Below, in pieces: positions 44,729 to 53,766 of a stretch of DNA of 64,000 nucleotides (position 1 is the stretch's first letter; every line of letters begins with the position of its first letter). The DNA is taken from the NCBI GenBank assembly GCA_963775625.1, contig CAVZJM010000016.1, positions 306,599 through 370,598 on the forward strand. The letters are read 5' to 3'. Both the position numbers and the translations under genes were made by a program. A model generated the notes under the pieces. It was not told where the DNA came from and made no database searches. It saw only the letters and a program-made list of their open reading frames with translations. Origin of the DNA: JAIBJN01 sp963775625. GTDB lineage: Bacteria; Actinomycetota; Thermoleophilia; Gaiellales; Gaiellaceae.

Positions 44729-45682
44729 ATGAGCTCTCGCCAGGTGATCGCGGTCGACTTGGGCGGGACGAAGCTGGCCGCGGGGCTCGTCGATTCAGAC
44801 GGAGCGGTCGTTCGTCGCGCCGTCGAGCCGACCGATCTCGCTGGAGAGGACGCGGTGCTCGCCCAGCTCGAGCGCGTCATCGGCGGCCTTGCCGAAGGAG
44901 GGTTCGCAGCGCTCGGGGTGGGCATTCCGTCGACGATCGACCAGCGCTCGGGGCGCGCGGTCACCTCGGTGAACATCCCGCTCGCCGGCGTCGACCTTCG
45001 CGATCGCCTCCAGGACCGGTTCGGCGTTCCGGTCCTGATCGAGAACGACGGCAACGCCGCGGCGGTGGCCGAGCACCGCCTGGGCGCCGCGCGCGAGGCT
45101 CGGCATGTCGTCATGCTCACGCTCGGCACCGGCGTGGGAGGGGGCCTCATCCTCGACAACCGGCTCTATCGCGGGGCCGTCGGGGCGGCCGGCGAGCTCG
45201 GCCACATCACGCTCGATCTGAACGGCCCGCCCTGCCAGGGAGTGTGCCCGGGGAGGGGCCATCTCGAAGCCATGGCCTCCGGCTTGGCCGCCGACAGGCT
45301 CGCCGAGCGCGCCGCGACCGAGCGCCCCGAGGGTGATCTCGGCCGGGCGGCCGCGGCCGGGCGTACCGTCGACCCGCGCCTGCTGGTGGAGCTTGCCTCG
45401 GCGGGCGCCGGCGACGCACGAGACGTGCTCGAGCACATCGGCTTCCATCTCGGCGTCGGGATCTCGGACCTCGTCAACGTGTTCAACCCCGAGGTGGTCG
45501 TCGTGGGAGGTGGCTTCGCGGAGGCGGGCGAGCTTCTGCTCGCGTCCGCGCGCAAGGTGGTGGCCGAGCGGGCTCTCCTGCCAGCGCGCGACGTGGTCGC
45601 GATCGTCGAGGCCGAGCTCGGGCCCGACGCCGGCCTTGTCGGTGCGGCGCTCGTGGCCTTCGACGCGCTCGACGAGGGCTGA
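44729..45682 (+). CDS. ROK family glucokinase
   Basis: 317-aa ROK sugar kinase. The phosphate loop VDLGGTKLAAGLVD, the catalytic ENDGNAAAVAEH, GTGVGGGLILDNRLYRGA and the zinc region HITLDLNGPPCQGVCPGRGHLEA are present; the last Cys of the usual zinc set is replaced by His. Length and the lack of a DNA-binding domain favour glucokinase over a repressor. Seven bases before rsmI. Confidence 0.88.
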   Translation: MSSRQVIAVDLGGTKLAAGLVDSDGAVVRRAVEPTDLAGEDAVLAQLERVIGGLAEGGFAALGVGIPSTIDQRSGRAVTSVNIPLAGVDLRDRLQDRFGVPVLIENDGNAAAVAEHRLGAAREARHVVMLTLGTGVGGGLILDNRLYRGAVGAAGELGHITLDLNGPPCQGVCPGRGHLEAMASGLAADRLAERAATERPEGDLGRAAAAGRTVDPRLLVELASAGAGDARDVLEHIGFHLGVGISDLVNVFNPEVVVVGGGFAEAGELLLASARKVVAERALLPARDVVAIVEAELGPDAGLVGAALVAFDALDEG

Positions 45683-45688
45683 CGCCGC

Positions 45689-46507
45689 GTGCCGCTCGTG
45701 GTCTGCCCGACGCCGATCGGCAACCTCGAGGACATCACGTTGCGGGCGTTGCGCGAGCTCGGGGAGGCCGACGTCGTCCTGTGCGAGGACACGCGGCGCA
45801 CGCGCGTCCTCCTCGACCGCCACGGAATTCGGGCGCGGCTGCTCTCTCTCCATCGTCACAACGAAGCCAGTAGGACCGCGGAGATCCTCCCTCGGATCGA
45901 GGGCGGTGAGCGAGTCGCGCTCGCGAGCGACGCGGGGCTCCCCGGCGTCAACGACCCGGGGGCGACGCTGGTTGCCGCGGCGCTCGAGCGCGGCTTGGAG
46001 GTGACGGTGCTGCCCGGCCCCTCCGCCGTCGAGACCTCGCTCGTCGCCAGCGGCCTCGTGGGCGCGCGCTACACGTTCCTCGGCTATCTCCCGCGCACCC
46101 CGGCCGGACGCGAACGCCTTTGGGAGGAGCTCCGCAACTGGGACTGGCCGGTGGTCGCCTTCGAGTCGCCACGACGGCTGCCGGCAACGCTCGCGAGCCT
46201 CGCCGAGGCGCACCCGGAGCGGCGCGTCGCGGTCTGCCGAGAGCTCACGAAGCGTTTCGAGGAGGTCGTTCGCGGCAGCGCGCGCGAGCTGGCCGGGCTG
46301 TTCAACGCGGCGCCCAAGGGCGAGGTCACACTCGTCATCGGAGGCGATCCTTCGGCCGGAGAGGAGGCCGAGAACGCCGAGGAGGCCGCGGCGCTCGAGG
46401 CCGTCGCCGAGCTGCTCGCGGCGGGAGCGCCACGCCGGGTGGCAGCCGACGTGGTCGCGCGCCTCAGCGGCGTTCCTCGCAACAGGCTCTACCGCGGCTC
46501 GCTGTAG
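45689..46507 (+). CDS. rsmI: 16S rRNA (cytidine1402-2'-O)-methyltransferase
   Basis: 272-aa RsmI of the tetrapyrrole-methylase fold. PTPIGNLEDITLRALR, CEDTRRTRVLLDRHGI, SDAGLPGVNDPG, LPGPSAVETSLVASGL and FESPRRLPATL are all family-specific. It methylates C1402 of 16S rRNA in the decoding centre. GTG start, close behind glucokinase. Confidence 0.95.
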   Translation: MPLVVCPTPIGNLEDITLRALRELGEADVVLCEDTRRTRVLLDRHGIRARLLSLHRHNEASRTAEILPRIEGGERVALASDAGLPGVNDPGATLVAAALERGLEVTVLPGPSAVETSLVASGLVGARYTFLGYLPRTPAGRERLWEELRNWDWPVVAFESPRRLPATLASLAEAHPERRVAVCRELTKRFEEVVRGSARELAGLFNAAPKGEVTLVIGGDPSAGEEAENAEEAAALEAVAELLAAGAPRRVAADVVARLSGVPRNRLYRGSL

Positions 46508-46535
46508 TCAGCCCGGGCTCGGGCCGTCGCCTCGA

Positions 46536-46564
46536 TTGACAACGTCCGCCCGCCCTGCTATCTT
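46536..46564 (+). promoter_or_regulatory. Sigma70-type promoter of the M23 gene
   Basis: TTGACA (46536-46541), 17-base spacer, TATCTT (46559-46564): the best full -35/-10 match in the window. A CCGCT...AGCGG inverted repeat (46567-46585) lies at the transcription start, and AGGAGG precedes the ATG. Confidence 0.75.
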
Positions 46565-46601
46565 GACCGCTCGTTGACATAGCGGACAACAGGAGGCAGG
46601 A

Positions 46602-47942
46602 ATGAAGAGGTTGCTTGCCCTGCTTCCGGTTCTGATCGCGTTCCAGGCCGGCGCGCCGCCCGCACTCGCCTGGACCTGGCCCGCCGACGGGCCGGTGCTA
46701 CGAGCATTCGCTCTTGGAGAAGATCCCTATGCCGCAGGGCAGCATCGCGGCATCGACGTCGCCGGAGAGGCGGGAGCCCGCATTCGCTCGCCGGCCGCCG
46801 GAGTGGTCAGCTTCGCCGGAACTGTTCCCGGTGGCGGGCGGACGGTCACCGTGGAAACGGCGGACGGCTACTCCGTCACACTGGTTCACGTCGGGACGAT
46901 CGCCGTCACGCGGGAGACGGTCGTCTCGGAAGGCGCGACGGTGGGGACGATCGGTCCGACGGGAGACGTCGAACACGGACGGCCCTACGTGCATCTCGGC
47001 GTCAGAGTCACGTCGGACGCGCACGGGTACCTCGACCCGCTCCGGTTCCTCCCAGGCCGCCTGCCCGTTCCACCCGCACCCCCTGCGCCACCGGCCGAGC
47101 CGGCTCCGGCGCCTCCCCCGGTGGACGCGCCGGTCGCGCCCGTACCCGAGGCCCCTGCTCCAGCGCCCGAGGCGCCGGCTCCGCCGTCGGAGGCGCCGGC
47201 TCCCACTCCTCAGGCACCGGCCCCGGCGCCTCAGACGCCGGCTCCTGCGCCTCAGGAGCCCAGCCCGGTCGGTGAGGCGCCTTCACGCGACGGGGCCGAG
47301 CCGCGAGCAACCGTCCCTGTCTCCACCGCCGGCCTCTCCGCTGCAGAACGGAGCGCCGGCGTGCGAGAGTCGTTCGAGGCCGACCGACCCGAGCGTGCTG
47401 CTCCGCAGAGCCCTGCTCACGTGCCTGCCGAGTCCGGCGGGCGTTCGCCGCTCGGCTCTTCCCTGGCTGCGGGCGCACTCGTGGGCGATTCGCGGCTGGG
47501 TCGCGAGACCGACGCCGGGGCGGCCCACAATCAGGGCGGCGCGCTCCTCGGGCTCGCTCTGATCGTTACCGCTGCGGCGGCGCTTCTCGGCCTCGTGGCA
47601 GCGTCAGCTCCTTGCCGCCGCAAGCTGCTTCACGCAGGCGTGGCACACGTTGCGTCCCCGGTGCTCGAGGACGGCGCGGGTCGATCCGCAGAACACGCAA
47701 GCACTCCGAGGCCGGCTCAGGAGGATCGTCTGATCCCTGACCGAGATCTCGAGCGCGTCACGCTCGGTGAGCCCAAACCGCTTGCGAATCTCGATGGGGA
47801 TGACGATGCGGCCGAGCTCGTCCAGATGCCGAATGATGCCTGTCGTCGCTCTGGCGCCGCGGTTGCGCCTACGCGTCTCCAGCGGGTGCATCCTCGCCCT
47901 CCCTCGCGTTGTCGACGAGCCGAAATGGTTCCGAGCCGCTGA
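46602..47942 (+). CDS. Secreted M23-type peptidase with Pro/Ala-rich linker
   Basis: Exported protein: signal peptide (residues 1-23, ending ALA), an M23/LytM domain (HRGIDVAGEAG, then HLGVRV; about 25-150) that cuts peptidoglycan cross-links or regulates an amidase, a long Pro/Ala/Glu linker of APAPE-type repeats (150-225) and a C-terminal helix GGALLGLALIVTAAAALLGLVA (about 310-332). The last 115 codons run antisense through the abrB-like gene, have low complexity, and probably are not real; an indel near 47610 could hide the stop. The HxH ligand pair is only partly kept. Confidence 0.75.
   Translation: MKRLLALLPVLIAFQAGAPPALAWTWPADGPVLRAFALGEDPYAAGQHRGIDVAGEAGARIRSPAAGVVSFAGTVPGGGRTVTVETADGYSVTLVHVGTIAVTRETVVSEGATVGTIGPTGDVEHGRPYVHLGVRVTSDAHGYLDPLRFLPGRLPVPPAPPAPPAEPAPAPPPVDAPVAPVPEAPAPAPEAPAPPSEAPAPTPQAPAPAPQTPAPAPQEPSPVGEAPSRDGAEPRATVPVSTAGLSAAERSAGVRESFEADRPERAAPQSPAHVPAESGGRSPLGSSLAAGALVGDSRLGRETDAGAAHNQGGALLGLALIVTAAAALLGLVAASAPCRRKLLHAGVAHVASPVLEDGAGRSAEHASTPRPAQEDRLIPDRDLERVTLGEPKPLANLDGDDDAAELVQMPNDACRRSGAAVAPTRLQRVHPRPPSRCRRAEMVPSR
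47604..47891 (-). CDS. AbrB/SpoVT family regulator with C-terminal zinc ribbon
   Basis: 95-aa protein: AbrB-type swapped-hairpin DNA-binding domain (GIIRHLDELGRIVIPIEIRKRFGL, described as residues 18-41, then TERDALEISVRD) followed by a short zinc ribbon CVFCG...CHAC (residues 65-85). AbrB proteins are transition-state regulators; the ribbon replaces the usual C-terminal multimer domain. GAGGGAGGGCGAGG precedes the ATG. Another ATG at 47947 with a stronger AGGAGGT site is in a different frame. It lies antisense to the 3' end of the M23 frame. Confidence 0.82.
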   Translation of the reverse strand: MHPLETRRRNRGARATTGIIRHLDELGRIVIPIEIRKRFGLTERDALEISVRDQTILLSRPRSACVFCGSTRAVLEHRGRNVCHACVKQLAAARS

Positions 47943-48019
47943 CCCATGCAGTGTTACCTCCTCTCAGTTCCCCTCTTCGTCGACTTGAAACCGCCGACCG
48001 GCCTCCGGAAGCCCGGCCG

Positions 48020-48025
48020 TATCAT
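48020..48025 (+). promoter_or_regulatory. -10 box of leaderless metG
   Basis: TATCAT ends eight bases before ATG at 48034; no ribosome binding site. Confidence 0.55.
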
Positions 48026-48033
48026 GGGCGCCC

Positions 48034-49554
48034 ATGAGCTTCTACGTGACGACGCCGATCTACTACGTGAATTCGACGCCGCACATCGGTCACGCGTACA
48101 CGACGATCGCCGCGGACATCCTCGTTCGTCACCGGCGCCAGCGCGGCGAGGAGACCTTCTTCCTGACTGGCACAGACGAGCACGGCTCCAACATCCCCCG
48201 GGTCGCCGAGGAAGCGGGGCTCGACCTCCGGGAGTTCGTCGATCGGAACGCAGCGGCCTTCCAGGAGATGACGGTTCGGGTCAACGCGTCAAACGACTTC
48301 TTCGTCCGCACGACCGACGACCGCCACAAGGCTCTCGTGCAGGAGTTCCTGGAGCGGATCTACGAGCGCGGAGACATCTTCGACGGCGTCTATGCCGGGC
48401 TCTACTGCACGCGCTGTGAGTCGTTCTACACCGAGGCCGAGCTCGTGGACGGGCTGTGCCCGCAGCACGGGATCGCCCCGGAGTTCGTCGAGGAGAAGAA
48501 CTACTTCTTTCGACTCTCCGCCTACCAGGAGCGGCTCCTGCAGCTGTACGACGATCGGCCGGACATCGTGCTGCCGCCCTTTCGGTACAACGAGGCGCGC
48601 AGCTTCATCGAACGCGGGCTCGACGACATCAGCGTCAGCCGGGCATCGCAGCGGTGGGGGGTGCCGGTGCCCTGGGACCCGACTCAGATCGTCTACGTCT
48701 GGGTCGACGCGCTCATCAACTACTGGAGCGCTCTCGCCTTCGCCCGCCCGGGCGAGGACCTCCGGCCGCGCTTCTGGCCCGAAGTCCGCCATCTTCTGGC
48801 CAAGGACATCCTCAAGTTCCACTGCGTGATCTGGCCGGCGCTCCTGCTCGCAGCCGGGCTCGAGGTCCCCAAGCAGCTCTTCGTCCACGGGTATCTGCTC
48901 ATGGACGAGCGCAAGATTTCGAAGTCGACGGGCAACGTCATCGATCCGCTCGACCTGGTCGATGTCTACGGTGTCGACGCGCTGCGTTTCTATCTCTTCC
49001 GCGTGGCCACGTTCGGGCAGGACGGGAGCATCTCGGTCGAGGGCCTGCACGAGCGCTACGAGCGCGAGCTCGGCAACGACCTGGGCAACCTGCTCTCCCG
49101 GACGACGGCGATGATCTCGCGCTATCGAGGAGGCAGCCTCCGACCGGCCGCGGTGTCCGACGAGTTGGCGACGGAGCTCGACCGAGCCCGCGAGGAGGTC
49201 GCGGCGCGGCTCGACGAGTTCGATCTCACCGGAGGGCTCGAGCTGGCCTGGGAGCTCGTGCGCAAGTTGAACCGGCATGTGGAGAACACCGCCCCGTGGG
49301 AGCTGGCCAAGGACGATGCCCGGGCGGACGAGCTCGACCGTGCGCTCTTCGAGCTCGCGGACGGTCTGCGCGCGGTCGCCATCGTGCTCGCGGCGTACGT
49401 CCCCGACACGTCGGAGCGGATTCTCTCGGCGCTCGGCCAGCCGGCGGACCTCTCCTGGGACGGCGTCGCCGCGGGGCGGACGGTCGCGGCGGACGCGATC
49501 GCGCCGGCCACGCCGCTCTTCCCGCGGGTGGACGCGCCCACGGCAGCCGCGTGA
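48034..49554 (+). CDS. metG: Methionyl-tRNA synthetase
   Basis: 506-aa class I synthetase that charges tRNA-Met. PIYYVNSTPHIGHAYTT holds the HIGH motif, ERKISKSTGN the KMSKS loop (KISKS), and CTRCESFY a zinc-knuckle half. No C-terminal EMAP-type domain. Leads the cluster metG-tatD-rsmA-ispE. Confidence 0.96.
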   Translation: MSFYVTTPIYYVNSTPHIGHAYTTIAADILVRHRRQRGEETFFLTGTDEHGSNIPRVAEEAGLDLREFVDRNAAAFQEMTVRVNASNDFFVRTTDDRHKALVQEFLERIYERGDIFDGVYAGLYCTRCESFYTEAELVDGLCPQHGIAPEFVEEKNYFFRLSAYQERLLQLYDDRPDIVLPPFRYNEARSFIERGLDDISVSRASQRWGVPVPWDPTQIVYVWVDALINYWSALAFARPGEDLRPRFWPEVRHLLAKDILKFHCVIWPALLLAAGLEVPKQLFVHGYLLMDERKISKSTGNVIDPLDLVDVYGVDALRFYLFRVATFGQDGSISVEGLHERYERELGNDLGNLLSRTTAMISRYRGGSLRPAAVSDELATELDRAREEVAARLDEFDLTGGLELAWELVRKLNRHVENTAPWELAKDDARADELDRALFELADGLRAVAIVLAAYVPDTSERILSALGQPADLSWDGVAAGRTVAADAIAPATPLFPRVDAPTAAA

Positions 49555-49585
49555 GGCCCTGTCCGCCCGTCCCGAGCCGGGGACG

Positions 49586-50335
49586 ATGATCGACACTCAC
49601 GCTCACCTCGACGTGTTCGAGGACGCGAGCACGGTTCTCGGGCGGGCCCGGGCGGCTGGAGTCACGCGCGTGATCTCGGTTGGAACCAGCATCGAGTCCG
49701 GCCGCGCGGTCCTCGCTCTGTGCGAGGAGGAGGACGGTGTCTTCGCAGCTCTCGGCCTCCATCCGCACGGGACCGGAACGGTGGGAGACCGGGAGCTCCG
49801 CGAATTGCGCGAGCTCCTCGCCCACCCCAAGGCGGTGGCCGTCGGCGAGACCGGCCTCGATTACCACCGCTCCTTCGCTCCGCGGGCGCGTCAGGCACGG
49901 GCCTTTCACGCGCAGGCGGAGCTTGCAGCCGAGCTCGGGAAGCCCCTCGTCATCCACACGCGCGCCGCCGAGGAGGACACGGTCGCATCGCTCCAAGCAC
50001 TCTCCAGGGACGTGCCGGTCGTGCTCCACTGCTTCTCCTCCTCGGCGCTCCTCGAGCCGGCTCTCGAGCACGGGTGGTACGTCTCCTTCGCCGGCAACGT
50101 CACCTATCCGAAGGCGCCTGAGCTCCGCTGGGCGGCGGCTCGCGTCCCCGCCGAGCGGCTGTTGGCTGAAACGGACTCCCCCTACCTCGCTCCGCAGCCC
50201 GTCCGGGGCAAGCGAAACGAGCCCGGGTTCGTCGTGCACACGGTCGTGGCCCTGGCCGAGGCCCGTGGCGAGGACGCCGACTCGCTCGGGCAGCAGATCC
50301 AGAGCAACGCCGCCACCCTCTTCTCTCTGCCGTGA
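49586..50335 (+). CDS. tatD: TatD family metal-dependent DNase
   Basis: 249-aa TIM-barrel hydrolase. MIDTHAHLDVF, GLHPHGT, VGETGLDYHR, HTRAAEEDT, LHCFSS and ETDSPYLAPQPVRGKRNEP are the full set of TatD motifs. Members are 3'-5' DNases or D-aminoacyl-tRNA editing relatives. Overlaps rsmA by four bases (GTGA). Confidence 0.92.
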   Translation: MIDTHAHLDVFEDASTVLGRARAAGVTRVISVGTSIESGRAVLALCEEEDGVFAALGLHPHGTGTVGDRELRELRELLAHPKAVAVGETGLDYHRSFAPRARQARAFHAQAELAAELGKPLVIHTRAAEEDTVASLQALSRDVPVVLHCFSSSALLEPALEHGWYVSFAGNVTYPKAPELRWAAARVPAERLLAETDSPYLAPQPVRGKRNEPGFVVHTVVALAEARGEDADSLGQQIQSNAATLFSLP

Positions 50336-51114
50336 CCGTCCGGCCGAAACGTGCGCTCGGACAGCACTGGCTCGTGGACGAGAACATTCTCCGCGTGATC
50401 GGGAGGCTGGCCGAGCTCGAGGCGGACGACGTCGTCCTCGAGATCGGGCCGGGCCTCGGAGTGTTGACGGCTTACCTCGCCGACCAGGTCGAGCACGTGC
50501 ACGCCGTTGAGCTCGACCGAAGCCTCGAGCCGACGCTCCGCGAGCGCTTCGCCGGTCGGGAGCATGTCGAGCTCACCTTCGGCGATGCGCTCGAGCTCGT
50601 GCACGCCGACTTCGATCCCTCGCCGAGCAAGCTCGTCGCCAACCTCCCCTATAACGTGGCGACACCGATCGTCATGGAGGGGCTCGCGGCGCTCCCGACC
50701 GTGAACCGCTGGTGTGTGATGGTGCAGCGTGAGGTCGCCGACCGCTTCCTCGCGTCCCCCGGGACGAAGGAGTACGGGGCGGTGTCGGTCGTCCTCCAGC
50801 TGACCGTGGAGCGCACCGGCCTGCACCCGGTCGCGCGCACGTGCTTCCGGCCGCCCCCCAAGGTCGACTCCGCGCTCGTCGCCTTCCGCCGCACGCGGGA
50901 GTGGGACTCCGAGCTCGAAGCGGCTCGGCGCGTTGCGCAAGCCGCGTTCGCCCACAGGCGCAAGACGCTCGCCAACTCCCTTGAGCTCGCAGGCCTCGCC
51001 GACCGCGAGCGCGCAGCAAGCGCGCTCGCGGTGCTCGGCCGCCCTGCGAACGTGCGCGCCGAGGAGCTGGCGCCGGATGAGTTCCTCCGCCTCGGCGAGC
51101 TCGTCGCGCCATGA
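50332..51114 (+). CDS. rsmA: 16S rRNA (adenine1518/1519-N6)-dimethyltransferase
   Basis: 260-aa KsgA/RsmA. KRALGQHWLVDENIL at the start, the SAM loop LEIGPGLGVLT and catalytic NLPYNVATP are diagnostic. It dimethylates two adenines in helix 45 of 16S rRNA. GTG start overlapping tatD; its stop overlaps ispE by ATGA. Confidence 0.95.
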   Translation: MTVRPKRALGQHWLVDENILRVIGRLAELEADDVVLEIGPGLGVLTAYLADQVEHVHAVELDRSLEPTLRERFAGREHVELTFGDALELVHADFDPSPSKLVANLPYNVATPIVMEGLAALPTVNRWCVMVQREVADRFLASPGTKEYGAVSVVLQLTVERTGLHPVARTCFRPPPKVDSALVAFRRTREWDSELEAARRVAQAAFAHRRKTLANSLELAGLADRERAASALAVLGRPANVRAEELAPDEFLRLGELVAP

Positions 51115-51941
51115 CGCCCGCTCGGGCGATCGCCGCCGCGAAGATCAACCTCGCGCTCGTGGTGGGACCACGGCAGCCAGACGGCCTGCACGAGGTCGCC
51201 ACGGTTCTCCAGCGCATCGACCTCTGCGATCGCCTCGAGCTCGAGAGGAGCGAGGGGCTGGCGGTCGAGGGCTTCTCCGACGACACGCTCGTCGCCGCTG
51301 CGCTCGTCAGGCTCGCCGCGGAGGCCGGCGTCGAGCCCGCCTGGCGCGTTCGCATCTCCAAAGAGATCCCGGTCGCGGCCGGGCTCGGAGGCGGGAGCGC
51401 CGATGCGGCGGCTGCGCTCCTGCTCGCCAACGCCTCGCTTCCGGAGCCCTGCGCCTCAGAGCGACTCCACGCGCTCGCCGCCGAGCTCGGCGCGGACGTG
51501 CCCTTCTTCCTGAGCCCGGGGCCGAAGCTGGCCGAGGGCCGCGGCGAGCGCCTCTCGCCCCTCGAGCTCCCGCAGGACTTCTGGGTCGTGGTCGCGCTCG
51601 CGACCGAGCTCGAGAAGAGCTCCACCGGGGCGGTCTACACACGCTTCGACGAGCTCGGAGGCGGCCCGGGCTTCGTCCGCCGAAAGGACGAGCTTCTGCA
51701 ATCCCTGCACGCGGCACGCCGTGCGGCCGACCTCGCCGCGCTGCCGCCGAACGACCTCGCCGACGCCTCCGGAGCCAGGGCTCTTGCGGCCGAGCTCAAT
51801 GCCGCGGGCGCCTTCCGGGCCGATGTGAGCGGCGCCGGACCGGCGGTCTACGGCCTCTTCGCAACTCGGTCGGAAGCGCGCTCGGCAGCCCGCGGGGTCG
51901 GGCGTCGTGCGCGCACCTGGGTCGCCGCACCGGTCTGGTAA
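51111..51941 (+). CDS. ispE: 4-diphosphocytidyl-2-C-methyl-D-erythritol kinase
   Basis: 276-aa GHMP kinase of the MEP isoprenoid pathway. AAAKINLALVVG, the phosphate loop PVAAGLGGGSADAAAALL and GAGPAVYGLF are family motifs. ATG overlaps the rsmA stop. Its own stop TAA is part of the next gene's -10 box. Confidence 0.94.
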   Translation: MTPARAIAAAKINLALVVGPRQPDGLHEVATVLQRIDLCDRLELERSEGLAVEGFSDDTLVAAALVRLAAEAGVEPAWRVRISKEIPVAAGLGGGSADAAAALLLANASLPEPCASERLHALAAELGADVPFFLSPGPKLAEGRGERLSPLELPQDFWVVVALATELEKSSTGAVYTRFDELGGGPGFVRRKDELLQSLHAARRAADLAALPPNDLADASGARALAAELNAAGAFRADVSGAGPAVYGLFATRSEARSAARGVGRRARTWVAAPVW

Positions 51942-51944
51942 CGT
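51939..51944 (+). promoter_or_regulatory. -10 box overlapping the ispE stop
   Basis: TAACGT ends seven bases before GTG at 51952 and contains the ispE stop codon TAA. Confidence 0.5.
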
Positions 51945-51951
51945 CGCGCGG

Positions 51952-52308
51952 GTGACGACCTCTCCCGCCATCGAGGACGGCGAGAGCGGCCGGGGGTTCT
52001 GGCTTCGCGAGCGACGGCTTCGCCTCGCGCTCCTGATCGGCCTGGTGGAGAGCCTCCTCGTCGTCCTCGGCGGGCTCGGGTGGTTCTGGGTCCTCGCCCT
52101 CGCGGGAGCTGCGGTCGTTCTCTACGCGTTCCTCGCGCGCGGCGCCCGCTTCCACGCTCTCCGCGAGGTCGCGTGGATCCTGGCCGCCTCCCAGCTGATC
52201 GCGGTGATCGTCCCCGTCCTCTGGGAAGTCGCCAAGTTCTTTGCGATCGTCATCCTCGTCGTGATGGCGGCCCTCCTGCTCGTGATGCTGCTCATGGACC
52301 GCCGGTGA
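51952..52308 (+). CDS. Small membrane protein
   Basis: 118-aa protein with an N-terminal charged stretch and about four hydrophobic helices (LLIGLVESLLVVLGGLGWF, LALAGAAVVLYAFLA, VAWILAASQLIAVIVPVLW, AIVILVVMAALLLVMLLM). Conserved position between ispE and tRNA-Gln/glmU suggests a real gene; function not recognised. GTG start set by the -10 box. Confidence 0.7.
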   Translation: MTTSPAIEDGESGRGFWLRERRLRLALLIGLVESLLVVLGGLGWFWVLALAGAAVVLYAFLARGARFHALREVAWILAASQLIAVIVPVLWEVAKFFAIVILVVMAALLLVMLLMDRR

Positions 52309-52325
52309 GCGCTCGCGCCCCGGCC

Positions 52326-52331
52326 TATACT
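52326..52331 (+). promoter_or_regulatory. -10 box of tRNA-Gln
   Basis: TATACT ends ten bases before the mature tRNA 5' end. Confidence 0.6.
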
Positions 52332-52341
52332 CGACCTGCGG

Positions 52342-52415
52342 TGGGGCGTAGCCAAGTGGTAAGGCAACGGGTTTTGGTCCCGTGATCGGAGGTTCGAATC
52401 CTCCCGCCCCAGCCA
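52342..52415 (+). tRNA. tRNA-Gln (TTG)
   Basis: Acceptor TGGGGCG pairs with CGCCCCA; D-arm, anticodon stem ACGGG/CCCGT with loop TTTTGGT giving anticodon TTG (reads CAA, Gln); T-arm GGAGG-TTCGAAT-CCTCC. Discriminator G and an encoded CCA end at 52415. The gene sits between ispE and glmU as in other actinobacteria. Confidence 0.96.
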
Positions 52416-52425
52416 TGAGCTCCTC

Positions 52426-53766
52426 GTGACAGACACTCCTCTTGCAGCGGTGGTGATGGCCGCGGGGCTGGGCACCCGCATGCATTCGAGCCGCCCGAAG
52501 CACCTCCACGAGCTGCTGGGGCGGCGCCTCGTCGACTGGACGATCGCGGCGGTCGGCGAGCTCGGGCCGAGCCCGCTCGTGGTCGTCACGTCCCCCGGAA
52601 CCGTGCCGGAGCTCGAAGGCACGCTGCCGGAAGCGGTCGAGCTCGCCGTCCAGGAGACGCCTCGCGGCACCGGCGACGCCGTTGCCTCCGCCCGCCCGGC
52701 GCTGGCGGACTTCGAGGGCGACGTCGTCGTGCTGGCAGGGGACGCGCCGCTCCTCTCGGCCGTCGAGCTCCGCCGGCTGCTGAGCCTGCACCGGCAGGAG
52801 GCCGCTGCGGCGACCGTGCTCTCGTTCGAGCCGAACGAGCCCGGCTCGTACGGGCGCATCGTCCGTGATGCCGCGGGTCGGCTCCAGGCGATCGTCGAGG
52901 CGCGAGACGCGAGCCCAGAGCAGCTCTCGATCAGGGAGGTGAACTCGTCCGTCTACGTCTTCGACGCGGACGCGCTCTGGGAGGGCCTCGCCAACCTCGA
53001 CACCGACAACGCCCAGGGGGAGCTCTACCTGACCGACGCCGTACGCCACCTGGTGGATGACGGACGCGTCGTCGCGGTGTACCGTGCGGAGGACCCCCGT
53101 GTCGGCGAAGGCGTGAACACCAGAGCCGATCTGGCGACGGCCGGAGCCCAGCTCCGCGACCAGATCATCGCGAGGCACCTGGAGGCAGGGGTCACCGTCG
53201 TCGATCCCGCGACGACCTGGATCGAGCCCGAGGTCGAGATCGAGCCGGACGCGGTCATCCAGCCGTTCACGGTCCTGCGCGGCCGCACGCTCGTGCGCCG
53301 CGGGGCCGCGGTCGGCCCGCACGCGGTCGTCGTCGACGCGACCATCGGAGAGGGCGCGCTCGTGGGGCCGTTCTGTTACCTTCGCCCCGGAACGGTGCTC
53401 GCCGCGGGAGCCAAGGCCGGAACCTTCGTGGAGCTCAAGAACGCTCGGATCGGCGAGGGCACGAAGGTGCCGCATCTCTCGTACCTCGGAGACGCCGACG
53501 TGGGGGACGGCGCGAACGTCGGCGCCGGCAACATCACCGCCAACTATGCGCACGAGCCGGGCCGCGAGAAGGGCCGCACGACGATCGGCCGGAACGTCAG
53601 GACCGGGATTCACAATGGGTTCGAGGCTCCCGTGACGATCGGAGACGACGCGTGGATTGGAGGCGGCTCGTACATCACCGAGGACGTTCCGCCCGAGTCG
53701 CTCGCGATCGCACGGGCCAAACAGGTCACCAAGGAGGGCTACCTGCGTGGAAAGCGGAACGACTGA
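52426..53766 (+). CDS. glmU: Bifunctional GlmU (uridyltransferase / glucosamine-1-phosphate acetyltransferase)
   Basis: 446-aa enzyme making UDP-N-acetylglucosamine. The N-terminal pyrophosphorylase has VVMAAGLGTRMHSSRPKHL and AGDAPLLSA; the C-terminal left-handed beta-helix has the hexapeptide repeats (IGEGALVGPFCYLRPG) and NYAHEPGREKGRTTIG with the catalytic region. GTG start eleven bases after the tRNA-Gln CCA. Followed by prs after 98 bases. Confidence 0.96.
   Translation: MTDTPLAAVVMAAGLGTRMHSSRPKHLHELLGRRLVDWTIAAVGELGPSPLVVVTSPGTVPELEGTLPEAVELAVQETPRGTGDAVASARPALADFEGDVVVLAGDAPLLSAVELRRLLSLHRQEAAAATVLSFEPNEPGSYGRIVRDAAGRLQAIVEARDASPEQLSIREVNSSVYVFDADALWEGLANLDTDNAQGELYLTDAVRHLVDDGRVVAVYRAEDPRVGEGVNTRADLATAGAQLRDQIIARHLEAGVTVVDPATTWIEPEVEIEPDAVIQPFTVLRGRTLVRRGAAVGPHAVVVDATIGEGALVGPFCYLRPGTVLAAGAKAGTFVELKNARIGEGTKVPHLSYLGDADVGDGANVGAGNITANYAHEPGREKGRTTIGRNVRTGIHNGFEAPVTIGDDAWIGGGSYITEDVPPESLAIARAKQVTKEGYLRGKRND

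Noticed and set aside
47080..47280. CRISPR or tandem repeat array
   Set aside because: The repetition is the Pro/Ala/Glu-rich linker of the M23 protein; units are short and irregular.
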